A stretch of 10,137 nucleotides of DNA, from positions 1 through 10,137 of the forward strand of contig JALWGG010000174.1 in the NCBI GenBank assembly GCA_027013765.1, given 5' to 3'. This document shows, piece after piece, positions 1 through 5,868 of this stretch. The notes beneath the pieces were generated by a model that was not told where the DNA came from, ran no database searches, and was given only the letters and a program-made list of their open reading frames with translations. Origin of the DNA: Acidilobaceae archaeon (GTDB lineage Archaea > Thermoproteota > Thermoprotei_A > Sulfolobales > Acidilobaceae). The position numbers were made by a program, and so were the translations under genes. Each line of letters starts with the position of its first letter. The first letter of the stretch is position 1.

Positions 1-138
1 TTAGCACCCTACAAGGTACCCAGGATAGTAGAGTTCAGGGAGGACCTCCCGAAGACCGCTGTCGGAAAGATCCTGAGGAGGGTTCTCAGGGAGGAGGAGC
101 TGCGGAAGCGTGGTGAGAGTGGGCCTAGCCCAGCCTAG
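1..138 (+). CDS. AMP-forming acyl-CoA synthetase, C-terminal end (5' partial)
   Basis: Frame 1 is open from the window edge to a TAG at 136-138 and encodes the last 45 residues of a protein. The stretch YKVPRIVEF followed by DLPKTAVGKILRR is the A10 motif of the ANL superfamily (acyl-CoA synthetases and AMP-CoA ligases). The lysine of VGK, codon 23 of the fragment, matches the catalytic lysine of the adenylation half-reaction. The family activates carboxylic acids to acyl-CoA through an acyl-adenylate in the cytosol. The tail after the motif is charged (REEEL, RKRGES), as is common. The chain length of the substrate cannot be judged from this fragment. Acetyl-CoA synthetase, medium- or long-chain ligase, and phenylacetate-CoA ligase-like enzymes all remain possible. 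The family call is firm, the substrate is not. Confidence 0.85.
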   Translation, partial: LAPYKVPRIVEFREDLPKTAVGKILRRVLREEELRKRGESGPSPA

Positions 139-299
139 CCAACATAATCCTTATTATCTAAAATTATTTAATATCTAATATTTATAGATACTATGTTTGA
201 TTGTCATGAAACCCCCTTCAGACCCTATAGTTGTGTTGTGCATGATTATGGTATTGATAGATTAACTTGTATAGCCTAATACCTAGCGTGGGTGGGGTC
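139..299. other. AT-rich intergenic region upstream of the M20 gene
   Basis: This gap is strikingly AT-rich (about 145-265) beside GC-rich genes. A TATA-like TATTTATAG lies at 179-187 and would place initiation near 206. A weaker GATTAAC lies at about 258-264 and would place initiation near 285, which suits the M20 start at 300. T-rich stretches after the acyl-CoA synthetase stop could also end that transcript. No RNA gene is visible. A 19-codon open frame at 206-265 is discussed in the findings. Confidence 0.4.
291..294 (+). promoter_or_regulatory. Shine-Dalgarno GGTG that decides the M20 start
   Basis: GGTG followed by GGGTC and then ATG 300. The motif matches the CACC core of the crenarchaeal 16S rRNA 3' end. 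It supports ATG 300 over the longer frame beginning at TTG 267. Confidence 0.6.
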
Positions 300-1544
300 A
301 TGGAGCTGTCTAGGGAGGCCCTGGAGGGGGCGTTCGAGTACTCTGTAGAGGTCCTCAGGGAGCTGATAAGGATCCCAACAGTATCCCCCCAGGGGGATCA
401 TTATGGGGAGGCGGCGGAGCTGCTTGCCAGAGAGCTTGAGGGGCTAGGGTTCAGCGTGGAGGTCCTCAGAGTCCCCAGGGAGTACCAGGAGGCGAAGTGT
501 AAGAATGCCGGGGCAAACCCCAGGTATATAGTCCTAGGCAGGAGGGGGGAGGGTAGGAGGCTCCACTTCAACGGCCACTATGACGTAGTCCCGGGAGGAC
601 AGGGGTGGAGCGTCACAGACCCATTCAACCCAGTCATAAAGGATGGAAGGCTCTATGGCAGGGGGGCTATAGATATGAAGGGCGGCATAGCCGCGACTCT
701 AGGAGCCTTCAAGGCCCTGAAAGACGCTGGAGCCGAGCCGGGTGTTGCCCTTGAAGCCGCATTCGTCCCCGACGAGGAGATCGGGGGAGAATGCGGGACC
801 GGGTACCTGCTGGAGGTGATCGAGCCGCCAGACTACCTGATACTACCCGAGCCCAGCGGCCTAGACCATCCATGGCACGGCCATAAGGGGGCAGTGTGGG
901 TCAAGGTCCGGGTTAGGGGGTTGAATGCCCATGCAAGCATGCCCTGGCTAGGCAGTAACGCCTTCCTGAAGGCAGCACGCCTAGCACTAGGAATCCAGGA
1001 GGCTATAACAGCCAGGTTCCCGGGTAGGAGGACCAGGTATAGGGTGAAGCCGGAGGACGCGGCATACCCGACGGCGGCCATTGGGGGGGTTGCAGCGGTC
1101 CCTGGAGGGGGGAAGACGAACCAGATCCCCGGGGAGTTCTACTTCACGATCGACCGGAGACTCATACCAGAGGAGAGTGTGGAGGAGGCCCTGGAGGAGT
1201 TGAAGGGGATCGTCAGGTGGGCCGCGGTCTCGGCGGGGCTACCCCAGGGGGACTATAGCGTCGAGGTTGAGCACACGATGCCACCAGCGATAAACGACCC
1301 CGGGGAGCTGTATGAGGCCCTTAGAAGGGGTGCCTCCAAGGCTGGAGTGGGTATAGGGGAGCCGGTGGTGTGCCCCGGCGGCCTGGATATGAGGTATTAT
1401 ACTGTGAGGGGTGTGAAGTCGATATCCTACGGGCCGCGCGGGGAGCTGGCCCATGCGCCCGACGAGTATATAGAGTTGGATGAGCTGAGGAAGCTGGTGG
1501 CTATATATGCATACACGATCCAGGAGCTAGGATCCCTGGCCTAG
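300..1544 (+). CDS. M20-family metallopeptidase/deacylase (ArgE/DapE-like)
   Basis: This is a 414-residue di-zinc amidohydrolase of the ArgE/DapE/carboxypeptidase G2 family, which cleaves N-acyl groups or peptide bonds in the cytosol. Every usual metal or catalytic position is present: H93 and D95 in NGHYDVVP, D125 in RGAIDMKGG, the E159-E160 pair in DEEIGG, E184 in PEPSG, and H385 in LAHAPDE. The dimerisation domain carries NAHASMPW in the middle. The length is normal. The frame stays open up to a TTG at 267, but ATG 300 is preferred because GGTG at 291-294 sits five bases before it; GTG 288 is possible. The gene ends 18 bases inside the convergent aminotransferase gene. Neighbours do not reveal the substrate: N-acyl amino acid deacylase, succinyl-diaminopimelate desuccinylase-like enzyme or carboxypeptidase are all open. 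The family is certain, the substrate unknown. Confidence 0.92.
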   Translation: MELSREALEGAFEYSVEVLRELIRIPTVSPQGDHYGEAAELLARELEGLGFSVEVLRVPREYQEAKCKNAGANPRYIVLGRRGEGRRLHFNGHYDVVPGGQGWSVTDPFNPVIKDGRLYGRGAIDMKGGIAATLGAFKALKDAGAEPGVALEAAFVPDEEIGGECGTGYLLEVIEPPDYLILPEPSGLDHPWHGHKGAVWVKVRVRGLNAHASMPWLGSNAFLKAARLALGIQEAITARFPGRRTRYRVKPEDAAYPTAAIGGVAAVPGGGKTNQIPGEFYFTIDRRLIPEESVEEALEELKGIVRWAAVSAGLPQGDYSVEVEHTMPPAINDPGELYEALRRGASKAGVGIGEPVVCPGGLDMRYYTVRGVKSISYGPRGELAHAPDEYIELDELRKLVAIYAYTIQELGSLA

Positions 1545-2582
1545 CTCCCTGAGTAGCCCTGCAAGCCTCGACACCTGCTCCAATGTTGTTGCTCCCATGG
1601 TCCCTATCCTAACCACGCTATTCCTGGTTGCCTTCATGCCGAGCGCCACCACGTAGCCATACTCCTCAAGAACCCTCTTAACCCTAGGCGCGTTACCGGC
1701 CCTCAGGGCTACAACGGTGTTGCTCCTGTATCCTGCATCCCGGGGGAAGGGTTCTAGGCCGGTGTTGTAGAGGACCTCAGCCTTAACCCTATGCATCTCA
1801 ATGTACCTGTCCACACCCATATCCACTATATACTCCAGGGCCCTCTTCAGCGAGTATAACGCGTTGACTGGCGGCGTGTAGGGGGTTTCACCCCTCTCCA
1901 CCAGGAACCTTACATAGGAGCTCAGGTCCATGAATGGAGGCACCATGCTCGGAGGCCTACCCCTTAAGCGTTTAACAGCTTCACCACTCAGCAGGACTAC
2001 CCCGACGCCTGGGGGCGCTGCCAGGGCTTTATGGCTGCAGGTGGCCATCGCGTATATCCCCCAGTCCATCCTAACCTCCTCTCCCCCGAGGCCTGAGACG
2101 CTGTCTACAAGCAGCCTGGCCCCCGCGCTCGACGCGGCCTCTGCAAGCCTCCTAAGCCACCTATACGCTACCCCGGTGCTGGTCTCATTATGGACCACGG
2201 CTACGTAGTCATGACCCTTTATGAGGTCCTCCACATCGCCTGGAGGGACAGCCTCGCCCCAGGCAGCCTCCACCCTGGTAACCCTGGCACCCCTCCTCCT
2301 AAGGCTCTCCACCATCCTATCCCCGAAGTCGCCCCAGGATAGTGCTAGCACTCTTGAGCCGGGCTCCACGAGGCTCCATAGCATGGAGTCCACGGCAGTG
2401 GTCCCGCTGCCGGGCATGACTGCTGCCAAGCCATCACTATTACCGGCAACTATATTGATTAGCTCCTCCACGCTGGCCAGGAGCTTCCTGAAGCCGGGCC
2501 CCCTATGGCTTATAACCTGCCTTGAAGATTCTGCGAGGACCTCATCCCTAACCATTACCGGGCCCGGGGTGAATAGGATCAA
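1527..2582 (-). CDS. Class V aminotransferase (serine/alanine-glyoxylate or phosphoserine type)
   Basis: This 351-residue PLP enzyme is of the AGXT/serine-pyruvate aminotransferase branch of fold-type I. Seen in order: the N-terminal FTPGPVMV and ISHRGPGF, phosphate-binding GSGT near residue 60, HNETSTGV at 131-138, D160 in LLVDSVSGLGG (pyridine nitrogen), and K185 in CSHKALAAPPG (Schiff-base lysine). It starts at a TTG that overlaps the stop of the dehydrogenase gene in a four-base TTGA; GGTG lies seven bases upstream of that TTG, inside the dehydrogenase gene. In archaea without a SerC, a related class V enzyme (the MJ0959 type) is known to make phosphoserine. Coupling to a SerA homologue suggests the same here. 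The alternative is a serine- or alanine-glyoxylate aminotransferase paired with a hydroxypyruvate or glyoxylate reductase. The family is certain and the physiological substrate is inferred. Confidence 0.88.
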   Translation of the reverse strand: MILFTPGPVMVRDEVLAESSRQVISHRGPGFRKLLASVEELINIVAGNSDGLAAVMPGSGTTAVDSMLWSLVEPGSRVLALSWGDFGDRMVESLRRRGARVTRVEAAWGEAVPPGDVEDLIKGHDYVAVVHNETSTGVAYRWLRRLAEAASSAGARLLVDSVSGLGGEEVRMDWGIYAMATCSHKALAAPPGVGVVLLSGEAVKRLRGRPPSMVPPFMDLSSYVRFLVERGETPYTPPVNALYSLKRALEYIVDMGVDRYIEMHRVKAEVLYNTGLEPFPRDAGYRSNTVVALRAGNAPRVKRVLEEYGYVVALGMKATRNSVVRIGTMGATTLEQVSRLAGLLRELGQGS

Positions 2583-3514
2583 GGCTCGACACCGCCCCTC
2601 AGGAGCTTTATAATGATCCTGGCAGCGTCTAGGGCGATCCTATCCTGCGCCTCCACGGTCTGGCTACCTATATGGGGGGTTACTATGACCCTTGGATGGT
2701 TGAGCAACTCCGCCTCGGCCCCTCCCCTGGGGGGCTCCTCTACGAGCACGTCTAGGGCTGCAGCAGCTATCCTCCCCTCCCTCAACGCCTCCAGGAGGGC
2801 CTCCGGGTCTATAATGTGGCCCCGGGAGGTGTTTACAAGTATCGCGCCATGCTTAACGCATTTGAGGACCTCCCTATTGAATAGCCCCCGGGTCTCCCTT
2901 GTCAGTGGTAGGTGGATTGATATGAAGTCAGCTATTGAGAGCCCGCTGCAGAGGTCCTCGACTGGCGTTGCAAGCCCGGCCTTTGCCTTGAGGACCTCTG
3001 GATAGTCATAGCCGTAAACCTTCATGTTGAATGCCCTTGCAAGCTCCGCAACCCTACCACCGATCCTCCCCAGCCCTGCTATGAGGAGCCTCTTACCAGC
3101 AAGCTCTACCCCAGTACCCTTAACCCACTTACCATGCCTAGCATACATGTTCAACTCTACAACCCTGCGCGCAGCCGCTATCATAAGGCCTATGGTGAGC
3201 TCTGCAACACTCTCTACGGGGGCGTTGGGCGTGTTGAATACCCGTATCCCCAGCCTCCTAGCCGCGTCAAGGTCTATATTGTCCAGGCCTATCCCAGCCC
3301 TGACTATGGCCTCCAGCCTCCCCCTTGAACCGCGTTCGAGGACCTCCCCATCTATCCTGGTCCTACTCCTTACAACGATCACCCTGTACAGCGGCGCATA
3401 TTCCAGCAGCTCCTCCCTGCCTATGCCAGGCTTGTAGGTGTAAGCTACCCCATGACGGGCGAGCTCGTCTAGGAGGACCTGGGATACCTTATCCGTGACG
3501 AGGACCTCCCCCAT
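2579..3514 (-). CDS. serA: D-3-phosphoglycerate dehydrogenase-like 2-hydroxyacid dehydrogenase
   Basis: This 311-residue NAD-dependent enzyme belongs to the D-isomer 2-hydroxyacid dehydrogenase family. It probably oxidises 3-phosphoglycerate to 3-phosphohydroxypyruvate, the first step of serine synthesis. Visible are RAGIGLDNID near 72-81, the Rossmann GLGRIG at 147-152 with acidic D170 in YGYD (NAD preference), and the catalytic R231 (NTSRG), E260 (EEPP) and H281 (TPHIGS). The C-terminal ACT domain of long SerA proteins is absent, so serine feedback through that domain is not expected; short archaeal forms are common. ATG 3514 is preceded by GGTGA at 3525-3521, which overlaps the stop of the upstream DUF89 gene and leaves only six bases between the genes. 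The next gene overlaps its own stop. The set is therefore one operon. Glyoxylate or hydroxypyruvate reductase is the main alternative. Confidence 0.85.
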   Translation of the reverse strand: MGEVLVTDKVSQVLLDELARHGVAYTYKPGIGREELLEYAPLYRVIVVRSRTRIDGEVLERGSRGRLEAIVRAGIGLDNIDLDAARRLGIRVFNTPNAPVESVAELTIGLMIAAARRVVELNMYARHGKWVKGTGVELAGKRLLIAGLGRIGGRVAELARAFNMKVYGYDYPEVLKAKAGLATPVEDLCSGLSIADFISIHLPLTRETRGLFNREVLKCVKHGAILVNTSRGHIIDPEALLEALREGRIAAAALDVLVEEPPRGGAEAELLNHPRVIVTPHIGSQTVEAQDRIALDAARIIIKLLRGGVEP

Positions 3515-3520
3515 ACATGG

Positions 3521-4357
3521 TCACCTGCACTCATACCCAAGCCTAGCCACGGCCCTACCCAGCACTGTGCCTAGAGCACGTGCTATTGGGGGACACTTGG
3601 CGCGTAGGGCAACAACCGTCCTATCCCTGGGGATCCAGCACGTCTCCATCAAAGCCTCCAGGTTCGCGATCCCCTTGGACACCACCAGGTCTGCTGATAG
3701 TATAGGCTTCACCACCGCCTCGTCTACCCTCCACTTGAGCGGCGCCGGGTACTCGGTCCCCGTGCTGGCAACCCTCACGGCTCCCGGGTCCACTCCTAGG
3801 ACCTCTGCAACCTCTGGGAGGAGCCTGAGGACCTCCCTATAGGTCACGTCAGTCTCATAGGGCCTCTCCTTGGCTACCAGCGTTACATCAACCCCCTGAG
3901 ACGCCTTCACTAGTCCATATGCCAAGTCGAACACAGCCTCCCCGGCATTGTCGAGGAGTATAACGATGCTACCCGCCCTCCTTGCATGCTCGACGGCTGC
4001 AGGGTCTACAAGGGTCCTTTGTGTGTCGAGCTCAAGCCTGGGGGTGTCTCCTATCCACGGCATCCTATAGTCTATAGAGTTAGCCGCGGCTACAAGGGCA
4101 AGCCACCTCCTATCATCCATGGACCTGCCGGCAACGCGGGGGAGTATTGTTAGGGCGTGTGAGTTAAGCTCCTCCTTAACATGTTCAAGGTCCTCCCCCA
4201 TGAGCTTGTATGACTCGACGAACAGCTCGGTCCTGCTGGGAACACTTGACAGGATCCTATACTTATCCCCATCATTCAGGGGCTCCCTGGCGTGGAGGAA
4301 GCATGAGATGCACTCTCTAGGGTCTAGGAGTCTAGGGGCTATTTCGAGTCCCGCCAG
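3521..4357 (-). CDS. DUF89 / ARMT1-like metal-dependent phosphatase
   Basis: This DUF89 (PF01937) protein is of the short archaeal type. The family comprises metal-dependent 'damage-control' phosphatases acting on phosphorylated metabolites. The first ATG in frame (4201) would lose the N-terminus. Translation continues upstream with REYQ-like coding quality through ECISCFLHA, the CxxC element typical of archaeal members, to an in-frame TGA at 4366-4364. The only plausible start in that span is CTG 4357, giving 278 residues, the usual length. Numbered from there: C16 and C19; N93 and D96 (ANSID); D136 and N137 in LLDNAGE, with D223 as the third likely metal ligand; SKGIANLE at 227-234; K254-C255. 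It is first in an operon with the dehydrogenase and aminotransferase genes, behind its own TATA box. The substrate is unknown; phosphoserine or a pathway side product is inferred from context. The family is certain, the start uncertain. Confidence 0.8.
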   Translation of the reverse strand: MAGLEIAPRLLDPRECISCFLHAREPLNDGDKYRILSSVPSRTELFVESYKLMGEDLEHVKEELNSHALTILPRVAGRSMDDRRWLALVAAANSIDYRMPWIGDTPRLELDTQRTLVDPAAVEHARRAGSIVILLDNAGEAVFDLAYGLVKASQGVDVTLVAKERPYETDVTYREVLRLLPEVAEVLGVDPGAVRVASTGTEYPAPLKWRVDEAVVKPILSADLVVSKGIANLEALMETCWIPRDRTVVALRAKCPPIARALGTVLGRAVARLGYECR

Positions 4358-4399
4358 TCCACCTCATGCACCCGGCTAGCCCATGATGGACCGTTACGG

Positions 4400-4407
4400 T
4401 ATAAAAA
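4400..4407 (-). promoter_or_regulatory. TATA box of the DUF89-serA-aminotransferase operon
   Basis: On the minus strand the sequence reads CCTTTTTATACC, a strong archaeal TATA element just past the asnS stop. Initiation about 25 bases downstream would fall near 4378, leaving a leader of roughly 20 bases before CTG 4357. The T5 run may at the same time help end the asnS transcript. Confidence 0.65.
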
Positions 4408-4415
4408 GGTATCGG

Positions 4416-5711
4416 CTACGGGTATATCCTGTCCCTGAACCTGGGGAAGGGGATTGCATCCCTTATATGGTCGAGCCCGGCGATCCACATTAACTGCCTC
4501 TCAACCCCGAGCCCGAACCCGCTGTGGGGCACACTTCCATACCTCCTCAGGTCTAGGTACCATTCATAATCCCTGGGGTCGAGCCCCCTACTCCTTATAG
4601 CGTTGAGCAGCCTCTCATAGTCATCCTCCCTCTGGCTGCCCCCCACGATCTCCCCCACACCCTCAGGAGCCAGGAGGTCGAATGCCAGGGCCTCCCCCGG
4701 GTTGCCGGGGTCTGGCTTCATATAGAAGCTCTTAAGCTCAAGCGGGAAGTGGGTTACAAAGAACGGAGTCTCATAATACTCTGTAAGGATCCTCTCCTCA
4801 TCGGCTCCGAGGTCCTCCCCATACCTTATATCAACACCCTTCCTCCTCAACAACTCGATAGCCTCGGAATACCTGACCCGGGGGTAGGGCGTCTTGGTGG
4901 AGGGTTCAAGCCTCTCAGGATCCCTCTTCAACAACTCAAGCTCCTCAAGCCTCTCGTCGAGGACCCTCTTAACCGTGTAGGCTACAAGGTCCTCCACAAG
5001 CCTCATCTCATCCTCCATCCCAGCCCAGGCCTCCTCAGCCTCAAGATGCCAATACTCATATAGGTGCCTCCTAGTCCTACTCCTCTCCGCCCTGAAGCTG
5101 GGTGCAAGGGTCCACACCCTCTCAAGGCTGAAAATGAGGACCTCAAGGTAGAGCTGGGCGCTCTGTGTTAGGTATGCTGGCTTGCCGAAGAAGTCGACCT
5201 TGAATAGCGTGGCCCCACCCTCCACAGCCGCCTGTGTCAGCATGGGGGGAGAGACCTCCCAGAAGCCCCTGCCCCGGAAGAAGTCCCTATACGCGTTGAA
5301 GAGAGTATCCCTGATCCTCATGACGGCAGTGAGTCTCCTACTCCTAAGCCATAGGTGCCTAACGTCTAGCAGGTAGTCTATGCTCTCGCCACCCTTAATC
5401 GGGAAATCCTCGGCCCTTCCTACCACACGTAGGCTCTTAAGCCTCAGCTCAACCCCTCCAGGAGCCCTGGGATCCCTAGCGACGATACCCTCAGCCTCTA
5501 TACTAGACTCTATGGATGCTCTCCTAGCCTCCTCCAGGACCTCGCTACCTGAATCCTCGGAGGCTACCAGTTGTAGTATACCCTCGGAGTCCCTGAGGAC
5601 TATGAACACCCTCTTACCAAGGTCCCTATGCCTATACACCCACCCCCTGACCCTGGCAGGGTCTCCGGGGCTCAGCCCCCTTACCTCCCGTGTAGTCTTG
5701 TACACACTCAT
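4416..5711 (-). CDS. asnS: Asparaginyl-tRNA synthetase
   Basis: This class IIb aminoacyl-tRNA synthetase charges tRNA-Asn with asparagine. An N-terminal OB-fold anticodon-binding domain covers roughly residues 15-105 (VRGWVYRHRDLGKR). The catalytic core follows, with EGGATLFKV near 164-172, LTQSAQLYLE at 181-190, motif 2 FRAERSRTRRH at 207-217, GGSQRED near 357-363, and motif 3 GFGLGVERQ at 398-406 with a terminal FPRFRDRIYP. The TQSAQLYLE form and the close match along its whole length to what I recall of Pyrococcus AsnRS favour Asn over Asp specificity. The OB domain rules out the truncated archaeal asparagine synthetase paralogue. Length is 431 residues from ATG 5711. GGTG at 5716-5713 is only one base from that ATG but seven from GTG 5705, so the protein may really begin at codon 3. 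It has its own promoter and a separate promoter follows it. Confidence 0.93.
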   Translation of the reverse strand: MSVYKTTREVRGLSPGDPARVRGWVYRHRDLGKRVFIVLRDSEGILQLVASEDSGSEVLEEARRASIESSIEAEGIVARDPRAPGGVELRLKSLRVVGRAEDFPIKGGESIDYLLDVRHLWLRSRRLTAVMRIRDTLFNAYRDFFRGRGFWEVSPPMLTQAAVEGGATLFKVDFFGKPAYLTQSAQLYLEVLIFSLERVWTLAPSFRAERSRTRRHLYEYWHLEAEEAWAGMEDEMRLVEDLVAYTVKRVLDERLEELELLKRDPERLEPSTKTPYPRVRYSEAIELLRRKGVDIRYGEDLGADEERILTEYYETPFFVTHFPLELKSFYMKPDPGNPGEALAFDLLAPEGVGEIVGGSQREDDYERLLNAIRSRGLDPRDYEWYLDLRRYGSVPHSGFGLGVERQLMWIAGLDHIRDAIPFPRFRDRIYP

Positions 5712-5740
5712 CCACCGGGTCTATCGGGAATACTATTTGC

Positions 5741-5749
5741 ATATAAAAT
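5741..5749 (-). promoter_or_regulatory. TATA box of asnS
   Basis: The minus strand reads GCTATTTTATATGC, an archaeal TATA element. Initiation about 25 bases on would fall near 5720, giving a very short leader that just includes the GGTG at 5716-5713. Confidence 0.6.
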
Positions 5750-5808
5750 AGCTGGAGGCCGCCCGGGGGGTCCGGGACGGATCCTAATATATACATAGTA
5801 ATGGTTAG

Positions 5809-5840
5809 ATTTATATCCATTTAATTGTACTGCTTAAAAC
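5809..5840 (+). promoter_or_regulatory. Candidate promoter of the fatty acid transporter gene
   Basis: The 157-base divergent gap between asnS and the transporter holds two TATA-like sites on the plus strand: ATTTATAT at 5809-5816 and CTTAAAAC at 5833-5840. The first would start transcription near 5838 and keep the GGTG at 5859-5862 in the leader. The second would start at about 5861, inside that site. The first is therefore preferred. Confidence 0.5.
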
Positions 5841-5868
5841 ATAATCTAGTGGGCCCAGGGTGGGCAGG

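Noticed and set aside
267..299. Longer N-terminus for the M20 protein from TTG 267.
   Set aside because: The added residues resemble nothing in the family, and GGTG at 291-294 directs ribosomes to ATG 300.
2221..3437. Several plus-strand open frames of about 65-140 codons opposite the aminotransferase and dehydrogenase genes.
   Set aside because: Their translations are low-complexity Ser/Leu/Pro-rich, as expected from the complement of GC-rich coding DNA, and no family motif is seen.
4416..5711. Aspartyl-tRNA synthetase or the archaeal asparagine synthetase paralogue instead of AsnRS.
   Set aside because: The LTQSAQLYLE and HSGFGLGVER forms and the match to archaeal AsnRS argue against AspRS, and the OB-fold domain argues against the truncated paralogue.
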